Assembly (NCBI GenBank): GCA_003159795.1
Contig: PLPK01000072.1
Span: 635-37,706, forward strand
Source of the DNA: Acidimicrobiaceae bacterium
GTDB taxonomy: Bacteria > Actinomycetota > Acidimicrobiia > Acidimicrobiales > Bog-793
Length of the DNA: 37,072 nt
Direction of reading: 5' to 3'
The notes beneath the pieces were generated by a model. The model made no database searches. It was not told where the DNA came from and saw only the letters and a list, made by a program, of their open reading frames with translations. Every line of letters starts with the position of its first letter. The first letter of the stretch is position 1. Below, piece by piece: positions 24,810 through 30,878 of the stretch. Position numbers and translations under genes: made by a program.

Positions 24810-25178
24810 CTAGCGGCCGCGCAGGATATTGCGCACGACGAGAGCCGCGATCGTGAGGATGGCTCCGAACACAGTCGTCGTGCGCACGCGTTGGGCGGTA
24901 GATCCGGCACTCACCACCGCCTCGACGAGCACCGCCGCGTCCACCTCGACCGGTGCCGGCTCGAGCTTCTCGACGACCTCGCGCGCGACGCGGGCATCCG
25001 GACGCCGCAGCAGGAACGCGGCCTGGGCGACGGCGAACTGCGCGTCCCGGCGGAACTCGTGGGCGAAGGCGGCCGCGTCGCGACCGCGCCGCCATTCGCA
25101 CGGATACGGCTCCCCCTGCAGCTGTTCGATCCACCAGACCTGGAGGTAGCGACTGAAACGAGCACTCGGATCGCGCAT
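24810..25178 (-). CDS. Hypothetical protein with C-terminal membrane anchor
   Basis: I do not recognise this 122-residue protein. It begins with an aromatic-rich helix (Y-L-Q-V-W-W-I-E-Q-L), continues with Arg/Ala-rich helices, and ends with a single hydrophobic segment (about 102-117) and a basic tail (R-N-I-L-R-G-R), so it is tail-anchored with most of it in the cytosol. The ATG at 25178 has no ribosome site but a TAGACT box (25192-25187) eight bases upstream, consistent with near-leaderless expression. It precedes the phosphatidyltransferase on the same strand but is separated by a strong hairpin. It diverges from the 51-residue gene at 25311. Confidence 0.65.
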   Translation of the reverse strand: MRDPSARFSRYLQVWWIEQLQGEPYPCEWRRGRDAAAFAHEFRRDAQFAVAQAAFLLRRPDARVAREVVEKLEPAPVEVDAAVLVEAVVSAGSTAQRVRTTTVFGAILTIAALVVRNILRGR

Positions 25179-25259
25179 CGCCGATCAGTCTAGGGCCGAC
25201 CGGCCCGCCCCTCGCCGCCCGGGGCGCGCCACCCCCCCCGGCTTGCCGAGGGCGGGGCC

Positions 25260-25265
25260 TAGCCT
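25260..25265 (+). promoter_or_regulatory. -10 box of the 51-residue gene
   Basis: TAGCCT lies 45 bases upstream of ATG 25311; the same hexamer serves the MFS gene. It would give a leader of about 40 nt carrying GGAAGGAG. Confidence 0.45.
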
Positions 25266-25310
25266 CGCTGTCACGGCGGGACGGTACGCCGCCGGGAAGG
25301 AGTAGTGGAC

Positions 25311-25466
25311 ATGGCGACGGACGAGGAGCTCCTGACGGCGATCGGCGACCGGCTGCTCCACCAGATCGAGCAGGGCGCGACGAGCGACACGGTCCTGAAG
25401 CTGGCGGAGGCCTGGGCATGGATCCGCGAGCCGGGGCAGGCACACGGCGGCGCAACGGTGGCGTAG
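25311..25466 (+). CDS. 51-residue acidic helical protein, unknown
   Basis: A short reading frame with good gene signals: GGAAGGAG eight bases before the ATG, a TAGCCT -10 box upstream, GC-rich third positions throughout and a TAG stop at 25464-25466. The protein starts M-A-T-D-E-E-L-L-T-A-I, has two predicted amphipathic helices (about 3-20 and 25-40, the second ending W-A-W-I) and a Gly/Ala-rich tail. No membrane helix or export signal is seen. I do not recognise a family; a helical hairpin that binds a partner protein is possible. It lies 83 bp before the L,D-transpeptidase gene on the same strand and is easily missed because of its size. Confidence 0.6.
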   Translation: MATDEELLTAIGDRLLHQIEQGATSDTVLKLAEAWAWIREPGQAHGGATVA

Positions 25467-25525
25467 CAGGTGCGGGCCCCGCCCCGGGGCGGCTCTTCAA
25501 CGCGCGTGGTGTGTCGCGGCACCCG

Positions 25526-25531
25526 TAGACT
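25526..25531 (+). promoter_or_regulatory. -10 box of the L,D-transpeptidase gene
   Basis: TAGACT, 18 bases before GTG 25550. The short leader contains GGAGAGGA, a good ribosome site that fixes the GTG start. Confidence 0.5.
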
Positions 25532-25549
25532 CCTGCGGAGAGGACCGTA

Positions 25550-26941
25550 GTGGGGGCCGAGAGCCCAGAAGGAGACAAGGCCGTGCCGCGCCCGGGGCGG
25601 GTGTTCGTCTGGATGGCGCTCATCGTCATCGTCGTGGTCGGGGCGGTCGAGGGTTTCGCCGCCACCTCCGTCGACACCAACTCCAAGGTGTCCAAGCAGA
25701 ACGGCGGGACGACGAGCACGACCCCATCGGGCGCGGACGGGAAGCCTGGTGGGCTCCACCTCCGCCGCGAATCCCCGACGGCGGGCGAAAACAACGTCCC
25801 GTTCGCCACGACCATCGAATTCCAGTTCTCGCTCCCGCTCGCGCGGGGAACGGCCCTGCCGACGATCACCCCTCTTGTCGCCGGCAGCTGGTCGCGGCCC
25901 CGGCCGACGACCCTCGTCTTCCACCCTGCCGGCAGTTTCATCCCGCTGGAACAGGTCACCGTCGTCGTCCCCGGGGGGACGACGGGGATCCGGTCGTCGT
26001 CGGGCGCGACCCTCGCCTCCTCGGTCTCGGCGAACTTCACCGTCGAGGGCGCTCCGGTCCTACGGCTCCAGCAGCTCCTCGCCGAGCTCGGCTATCTCCC
26101 CGTCGTCTTCACCCCCCCGGGACCGAGCGGCTCGGCCCACGTCTCGACGACCTATCCCTCCCCCGTCACGACGACGGGTTGGGCCTCCGGCGTGAAGTCG
26201 GCGCTCGTCGATGAGCCGACGCAGCCTGACGAGATCCCGCTCGTACCCGCGCCGGGAAGCTTCCAGTGGCGGTTCCGGAGCACACCGCAGCAGCTCGCGA
26301 CGCTCTGGGCTCCCGGGGCCTGGAACGTCGTCACTCAAGGTGCGCTGATGGCCTTCGAATCCGACCACGGCCTCTACGTCGACGGCGTCGCCGGTCCCTC
26401 GGTCTGGGCCGCGCTTCTCCGCGCCGTCGCGGCACGGGAGGTGACGACGAGGCCGTATACCTACCTGATCGTGACGGAGACGCTGCCGGAGACGCTCTAC
26501 GTGTGGCGGGGCGGCCAGATCGTCTTTCAGACGCCGGTGAACACCGGGGGGTACAGGGCGGCGACGCCGCTCGGGACTTGGCCCGTCTACCTGCGCTTCC
26601 TCTCGGTCACGATGAAAGGCACGAACCCTGACGGCACGAAGTACGACGACCCCGGCGTCCCCTGGGTCTCGTACTTCTACGAGTCCGACGCCGTCCACGG
26701 CTTCCTGCGCGCTGGGTACGGCTACCCCCAGAGCGACGGCTGCGTCGAACTGCCGTACTCGAGCGCCCAAACCATCTACCCGCTCGACACCTACGGGACG
26801 CCCGTCACCGTGACGACGGGTGAGCTCTGGCATGAGCTCGGTACGACGGCCCCCGTCTACACCTACAGCTATCGTCCGACGACCACTTCGACGCCGGCCG
26901 CGACGACCACGACGACCACGATCCCCATCGGAGTCGACTAG
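25550..26941 (+). CDS. Membrane-anchored L,D-transpeptidase (YkuD) with Ig-like and peptidoglycan-binding domains
   Basis: This 463-residue envelope protein should form 3-3 cross-links or attach proteins to peptidoglycan. Residues 18-38 are a signal anchor. A Ser/Thr/Gly-rich stretch (44-65) follows, then an Ig-like Big_5-type domain (about 72-165), then a peptidoglycan-binding-1 domain starting V-L-R-L-Q-Q-L-L-A-E-L-G-Y and ending Y-V-D-G-V-A-G-P-S-V-W. That domain is split by an insertion of about 65 residues (186-250). The YkuD catalytic domain is at about 302-422 with His383, Ser395, G-C398-V and nucleophile Cys398. A Thr-rich tail ends the protein. The layout resembles mycobacterial Ldt enzymes plus the inserted domain. 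GTG 25550 is supported by GGAGAGGA. Confidence 0.92.
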   Translation: MGAESPEGDKAVPRPGRVFVWMALIVIVVVGAVEGFAATSVDTNSKVSKQNGGTTSTTPSGADGKPGGLHLRRESPTAGENNVPFATTIEFQFSLPLARGTALPTITPLVAGSWSRPRPTTLVFHPAGSFIPLEQVTVVVPGGTTGIRSSSGATLASSVSANFTVEGAPVLRLQQLLAELGYLPVVFTPPGPSGSAHVSTTYPSPVTTTGWASGVKSALVDEPTQPDEIPLVPAPGSFQWRFRSTPQQLATLWAPGAWNVVTQGALMAFESDHGLYVDGVAGPSVWAALLRAVAAREVTTRPYTYLIVTETLPETLYVWRGGQIVFQTPVNTGGYRAATPLGTWPVYLRFLSVTMKGTNPDGTKYDDPGVPWVSYFYESDAVHGFLRAGYGYPQSDGCVELPYSSAQTIYPLDTYGTPVTVTTGELWHELGTTAPVYTYSYRPTTTSTPAATTTTTTIPIGVD

Positions 26942-27080
26942 TCCCGCCCGCGGCCTCCCCACCGCGTCCCTCCACTCTCCCGGCGATGCCAGCTCCGTGT
27001 CGGCGGTCCCATCGGGGCGCCGGAAACCACTCCTCGTGTTCGTCGGGGCCGTGTAGCTCCTGACGAGGGCACCACTCACC

Positions 27081-27106
27081 GTCACTATCGCACCACGATC
27101 AGTGAC
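27081..27106. terminator. Hairpin 1 in the 27-kb leader
   Basis: GTCACT (27081-27086) pairs with AGTGAC (27101-27106), and inside it ATCG (27087-27090) pairs with CGAT (27096-27099), leaving one bulged C and a CACCA loop. It may terminate the L,D-transpeptidase transcript or belong to a leader RNA. Confidence 0.45.
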
Positions 27107-27119
27107 CTATTTGCGTCAT

Positions 27120-27138
27120 TAGCCACGCTACGTGGCTA
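27120..27138. promoter_or_regulatory. Hairpin/dyad 2 in the 27-kb leader
   Basis: TAGCCAC (27120-27126) and GTGGCTA (27132-27138) are perfect 7-bp arms around GCTAC, ending 14 bp upstream of a TTGACT -35-like box. It has the form of an operator or a second RNA stem. Confidence 0.5.
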
Positions 27139-27239
27139 CGGTGCGACCCCCTTTGACTACAACGGCTACGCCGATATGGCACGTGAAATGGCCTTATATG
27201 TGTCTATGCCCGTAGCACCCCTGGGGGGAGGATGCTTCC

Positions 27240-28769
27240 ATGCGGAAGCGATTGTCCCCCGGTCAACACGGAGAGTGGTGCCACCTAGAGTGGTCATCTG
27301 GCGCGACGGCGTCAGGCCGCCGAAGCGACGAGCGCGAACAGTCGCATCGCAGGGTCCGGCGGCTCGGTGTCGGCGGAGGCATCGCCGTCGCAGTCGCGAT
27401 CACGGTGAGCCAGCTCGCGAGCATCGGCGGCACCGAGGCCGCCTCCTCCATCCCCGTCACCCCGGCGGGCCTGCGCGCCTTCGTGCATCTCGACCACCGG
27501 CTGACCGCGGCCCACCGCGCTTCCGAAGGTCTCCCCGCGGGCCCGAACTCCTCCCCCGCCTCGAGCACGTCGACGACGTCCCCCGTGACGACCACCACGC
27601 CGACGACGACGCCACCGGTGACCACGACGCCGACCACGACACCCGTGACGACCACGACGCCGACGACCTCGACCACGTTGCCTCAGCCGACCGGGACGGG
27701 CCTGACGTCGTCGTCGGGTGGCGCGCCGTCCAGCGCCGCCCTCGCCTCGATCGAGGCCGACGCCAACTGGATCGCCTCGGCGCAACTGCCGGACGGCGCA
27801 CTCGCGAACTACCCGTTCAATGGGACGTCCGCGGTAATCCAGCCCTACATGTCGAACTACGGCGCGATCGGCCTCGCCGAGGCCACCGTCGCGACCGGCG
27901 ACACGACCTACGCCGATGACGCTTGGAACTGGCTCTCCTGGTACGCAACGAACATGGACCCGACGACGGGCTATGTCACTGATTACAACTACCAGAACGG
28001 CGTCGAGACCTCGACCGGGTCGTTCGACTCGACCGACGCCTACGCTGGGACATTCCTCGCCGCGGCGTGGGACACGTACTCGGCGCAGCCCAGCTCAACC
28101 AAGCTCGCCGCGCTGCTCCCCGCGATCAAGCTCGCCGTCCAGGCGATCGAGTCGACCCAGCAGCCCGACGGGCTCACCTGGGCGACGCCGAGCTACCACG
28201 CCAAGTACCTGATGGACAACGCCGAGGTTTACGGCGGGCTCGTCGGGGCCGAGAACCTCGCCCGCGCGGCCGGTGACAACACCCTCGCGGTTGAGGCGAC
28301 CCAGGACGCGACCAGCTGCTTCGACGGCATCCAGGCGCTGTGGAACTCAGCGACCGACTCCTACGACTGGGCGCGGGCCGGTGCCGATTCGAGCACCGAC
28401 ACGTTGACCGACTGGAGTGTCATCTACCCCGACGCCTTCGAGCAGATGTGGGCGATCGCCTGGGACGCGACGACGAGTTCCCACGCCGCGACGGTCCTCT
28501 CGCAGTTTGGGACCAACCAGCCGAACTGGGACGTGCCGACGGACACGGCACCGCATCTCACCAACGCGACCGTCTCAACGTCGGAGATCGGCTACTGGCC
28601 CTTCGCCGCCACGGCGTACGTCGCCGTCGGCGACCCGGCGGCCGACGAGACGGCGGCGACGTCGCTGCAGACCGCGCTCGACGCGGCCGGCGAGGCCTGG
28701 CCATGGAACACGGGCGTGGCGGGACAGCTCGTGATCGCACTCGCCGAGACCGGCCCGGTCGCCTCGTAG
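27240..28769 (+). CDS. Secreted six-hairpin glycosidase-like protein with Thr/Pro linker
   Basis: This 509-residue protein has a long basic N-terminus, then a hydrophobic export signal (about 42-62) ending near T-E-A-A-S-S. Residues 105-160 are a Ser/Thr/Pro linker with three decapeptide repeats, a likely O-glycosylation and wall-spanning region. The rest (165-509) is a helical, Trp/Tyr/Asp-rich domain with repeated helix pairs (A-N-W-I-A-S-A-Q, S-N-Y-G-A-I-G-L-A-E-A, D-D-A-W-N-W-L-S-W-Y) typical of alpha/alpha toroid (six-hairpin) glycosidases or lyases. I cannot place it in a numbered family, and no catalytic acid is certain. ATG 27240 has GGGGGGAGG about seven bases upstream. It is convergent with the beta-lactamase-like gene. 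Confidence 0.8.
   Translation: MRKRLSPGQHGEWCHLEWSSGATASGRRSDEREQSHRRVRRLGVGGGIAVAVAITVSQLASIGGTEAASSIPVTPAGLRAFVHLDHRLTAAHRASEGLPAGPNSSPASSTSTTSPVTTTTPTTTPPVTTTPTTTPVTTTTPTTSTTLPQPTGTGLTSSSGGAPSSAALASIEADANWIASAQLPDGALANYPFNGTSAVIQPYMSNYGAIGLAEATVATGDTTYADDAWNWLSWYATNMDPTTGYVTDYNYQNGVETSTGSFDSTDAYAGTFLAAAWDTYSAQPSSTKLAALLPAIKLAVQAIESTQQPDGLTWATPSYHAKYLMDNAEVYGGLVGAENLARAAGDNTLAVEATQDATSCFDGIQALWNSATDSYDWARAGADSSTDTLTDWSVIYPDAFEQMWAIAWDATTSSHAATVLSQFGTNQPNWDVPTDTAPHLTNATVSTSEIGYWPFAATAYVAVGDPAADETAATSLQTALDAAGEAWPWNTGVAGQLVIALAETGPVAS
27582..27671 (+). repeat. Three in-frame 30-bp tandem repeats (Thr/Pro linker)
   Basis: Units 27582-27611, 27612-27641 and 27642-27671 each encode a decapeptide of the P-V-T-T-T-T-P-T-T-T type (residues 115-144 of the glycosidase-like protein). 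The repeat is coding, so copy number may vary between strains without breaking the frame. Confidence 0.8.
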
Positions 28770-28814
28770 CTGTCCCCACAGCTGGCCGGCGCCGACTGGG
28801 AGAACCCGCCGGCC
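28768..28814. terminator. Bidirectional terminator region between convergent genes
   Basis: AGCTGT/ACAGCT (28768-28773, 28778-28783, CCCC loop) overlaps the stop of the glycosidase-like gene. Next to it, GGCCGGC (28784-28790) pairs with GCCGGCC (28808-28814) around a 17-base loop. These two stems fill the 55-bp gap between convergent genes. Confidence 0.55.
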
Positions 28815-28824
28815 GTCGACCGGC

Positions 28825-30288
28825 TCAGCCCGCCATCTGGAACGCGCCGCGCACGATTGAGAGCAGCCGCGGCGCGACGGTCGACTCGTCGATCGACTTG
28901 TGCTGGTTCGACAGCAGCGCGACGACCACGACCACCCTGCCGGAACGGTTGCGGGCGAGATAGCCGAGCGTCAGCACCCCCGGTTCCGACCCGCCCTTGA
29001 ACCAGACCAGCGACCAGGTCGCGCGGCTGAGGCCGAGCCCCCCGTCGTTGAGGGACATCGCAGCCGAGACCGGTGAGGACGGCGAGCCGCCTGCCTGGCC
29101 GAACAGCCCGGCGAAGGCGTGGCACAGGTCAGCGGGCGAAGCGAACCACTCGATCTCGTCGATCTTGCGCGGCGCGGCGAGATCTGCCTGGCTGGCGTTG
29201 ACCGCCGAGAGCGGGACCGCGTCGACGACCCGGTCGAGGTAGCCGGCCCGCGCCTTTGGTGACAGGGCGAGATAGGCGTCGGCGTAGCGGGGAAAGTCCG
29301 CGTACTTGAGGACGAACAGTTCCCGGGTGCGCAGCAATGGCGTGTCGAGGGTCGCGTGCTCCGACCACCGGCGCACCTGCGCCTCGGCCGCGTCGCGACT
29401 GACGAGCGCCGCCAGGCGGTCGGCGGCCGTGTTGTCGCTGCTCGAGATCATTACCTGGGCGTACTGCGCGACCGAGTACTTCGTACCGGGCGGGTCCACC
29501 TGGAGTACCCCGCTCGGCAGGCTCGTGAGTTTCGCGTCGAGCGCCACCGGCTGGCCCCACGAGAGGGTACCGGCCCGGACGGCACGGGCGACGGCGCCGA
29601 GCACGAAGAGCTTGAACATCGACCCGAGTGGTCGCGCGGTCGACGGCGAAAGCGCGTGGACCGGCGTACACCTCCCCCTCGCCGACAACGTGGCCGCCTC
29701 GAAACCGACATCGGGCGCGAGCGACGACAGCTCCGCGTCCAGTTGCTTCCACGACTTCGGCGGGGAGGGTAGGGCCACGGCGGGCTGGAAGAGGAGCCCC
29801 GAGATGAGGCCCCTGCCGTCGACGCTGATCTCGACGCCCAAGCGGGTCGATCCCTCAACGACGTTGGCCGCCAGCGCGCCAGGCGTGGTGCCGGCATCGA
29901 GCGTCACGATGCGCCACTCACCGATCGCCTGGAGACCCGCAAGGACGTGGTTGATCGCCTGCGGCGAGACCTGCGCGAGGACCGTCGCGTCGAAGTGGGC
30001 GCGGATCTCTGAGGCGGGGATCGGCGGGCGGCTCGCCGCGCCGATCAACCAGGCGAGCTGACGTCCCACCGGCGAGACGGGCAGTGCCCACTGGAGCGAG
30101 GCAAGCGACCCATCCGGCTGCGCGCCGACGAGGTGAGTTCGCGGGCTCGCCGATCCCGGCAGTGCGGAGGCGAATCCCACCGACGAGAGGGCGACGAGCA
30201 GCGCGGCACCGACGACGACCCTCCGTGCCGCCGGCCGCGACAGATACGAGCGGCGCCTTCCCTGACCGTGCGGCTCGAATGTGTCCAT
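28825..30288 (-). CDS. Secreted serine beta-lactamase-like hydrolase, ORF12/LpqF-like
   Basis: This 487-residue exported protein has a hydrophobic signal (about 22-44). Residues 65-175 look like the small N-terminal domain of ORF12-like proteins (W-A-L-P-V-S-P-V-G-R-Q-L-A-W-L-I). A class A beta-lactamase-like domain covers 185-487 with S223-M-F-K226, S284-D-N286 and K431-G-G. The catalytic Ser and Lys are in place, but no clear class A E-x-x-x-N loop is visible, so it may be an esterase or peptidase acting on the wall rather than a lactamase. The ATG at 30288 has GAGGAGAA about ten bases upstream. No lipobox Cys is seen. Its place after an L,D-transpeptidase and a glycosidase-like gene fits an envelope role. 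Confidence 0.85.
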   Translation of the reverse strand: MDTFEPHGQGRRRSYLSRPAARRVVVGAALLVALSSVGFASALPGSASPRTHLVGAQPDGSLASLQWALPVSPVGRQLAWLIGAASRPPIPASEIRAHFDATVLAQVSPQAINHVLAGLQAIGEWRIVTLDAGTTPGALAANVVEGSTRLGVEISVDGRGLISGLLFQPAVALPSPPKSWKQLDAELSSLAPDVGFEAATLSARGRCTPVHALSPSTARPLGSMFKLFVLGAVARAVRAGTLSWGQPVALDAKLTSLPSGVLQVDPPGTKYSVAQYAQVMISSSDNTAADRLAALVSRDAAEAQVRRWSEHATLDTPLLRTRELFVLKYADFPRYADAYLALSPKARAGYLDRVVDAVPLSAVNASQADLAAPRKIDEIEWFASPADLCHAFAGLFGQAGGSPSSPVSAAMSLNDGGLGLSRATWSLVWFKGGSEPGVLTLGYLARNRSGRVVVVVALLSNQHKSIDESTVAPRLLSIVRGAFQMAG

Positions 30289-30480
30289 TATCACGGGCTT
30301 CTCCTCGCGATCCACACGATCCTCGCCGCGGGATGCCGTGTCCGGCAATTGCCTCACGACGCCCGGGCTGCCTGCGACTCGAAAGATGCGTCCGTCCCCA
30401 GCAGGACCCTTTCGCATGGCGACAGACTTCTTACGCCCCCCTCTTCGCAACGACCGGGAAGCAGACCTGTCGCGGCGCGG

Positions 30481-30502
30481 CGTCGTGGGCCGGCCCACGA
30501 CG
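30481..30502. promoter_or_regulatory. Perfect 22-bp palindrome upstream of the small membrane protein gene
   Basis: The arm CGTCGTGGGCC is followed without a gap by its exact reverse complement. It ends four bases before the CAAGAT -10 box, so it covers the -35 region and is a strong operator candidate. It also sits in the 230-bp gap shared with the divergent beta-lactamase-like gene. Confidence 0.65.
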
Positions 30503-30506
30503 GTAG

Positions 30507-30512
30507 CAAGAT
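30507..30512 (+). promoter_or_regulatory. -10 box of leaderless small membrane protein gene
   Basis: CAAGAT lies six bases before ATG 30519. The paralogous gene at 34383 has the same hexamer at the same distance, which supports its function although it departs from TANNNT. Confidence 0.5.
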
Positions 30513-30518
30513 GGTGCC

Positions 30519-30878
30519 ATGGGATCGGTCGCGGGCCTGGGCGTGACCGGCTTGCTCCTACTCGTTTACATCCTGTCCGTCGCGTTCTGGGTCGTTCGCC
30601 GTCGCCGCTTCGATGAAGCGATCCGCAACTCACTCGGCGACCGCGACCCCGCGGTTCGCCTGGCCACGATCGAGGTGCTCGAACGCCAGGGCGCGGAGCA
30701 CTATGTCGCGAGCCTGCTCTGGCGCAGTCGCGTCGAGTTGGACCCGAGCGTGCGCGAAAGGCTCGACCGCCTCGTCATCAAGCCGATGCCGTCTCTCGCC
30801 TTCGGGGGGCACCGGTCTCATAGCATCCGCGCCCGGCGGGCCGGGTTCGGTCCAGGATGGGTCCGGTGCGCACCGTGA
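30519..30878 (+). CDS. Small membrane protein with HEAT-like module, paralogue of 34024-34383
   Basis: This 119-residue protein has one N-terminal membrane helix (about 6-24), then V-V-R-R-R-R-F, then a HEAT-like pair of helices: N-S-L-G-D-R-D-P-A-V-R-L-A-T-I-E-V-L, then the L-L-W-R-S-R-V-E-L-D-P motif. The paralogue at 34024 shares this layout (L-L-W-R-N-R-V-E-T-D-P). The last 22 residues are encoded over the promoter and start of the next gene; the stop lies 22 bases inside the 1056-residue reading frame. The ATG has no ribosome site and a CAAGAT box six bases upstream. The protein probably tethers or scaffolds at the membrane together with the large downstream protein. The function is unknown and the HEAT likeness is by pattern. 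Confidence 0.75.
   Translation: MGSVAGLGVTGLLLLVYILSVAFWVVRRRRFDEAIRNSLGDRDPAVRLATIEVLERQGAEHYVASLLWRSRVELDPSVRERLDRLVIKPMPSLAFGGHRSHSIRARRAGFGPGWVRCAP
30821..30826 (+). promoter_or_regulatory. -10 box before the 1056-residue membrane protein gene
   Basis: TAGCAT, within the 3' end of the preceding gene and 30 bases before ATG 30857. The degenerate paralogue has the same TAGCATCCGCGCC block at the same place (35347 downward on the minus strand), so the promoter was duplicated with the gene. Confidence 0.5.

Larger units (their letters stand above)
26942..27239 (+). promoter_or_regulatory. Structured, less GC-rich leader region before the secreted glycosidase-like gene
   Basis: No gene is visible in this 298-bp gap. 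From 27081 it contains two successive hairpins (27081-27106 and 27120-27138), then a TTGACT at 27153-27158 with TATGGC 16 bases on, then an AT-richer stretch (27190-27215). A CCCC/GGGG pairing near 27221-27230 could mask the ribosome site GGGGGGAGG. Arms CGCACC (27089-27094) and GGTGCG (27140-27145) could pair as an alternative fold. A regulated leader or RNA element is possible. Confidence 0.4.

Noticed and set aside
26942-27240. Insertion sequence or attachment-site remnant suggested by the inverted repeats
   Set aside because: No transposase or integrase fragment, target duplication or tRNA end is present. The repeats fit hairpins or operators better.
27582-27671. CRISPR-like or non-coding minisatellite repeats
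   Set aside because: The three 30-bp units are direct, adjacent and in frame, and encode a Thr/Pro linker. There are no spacers.
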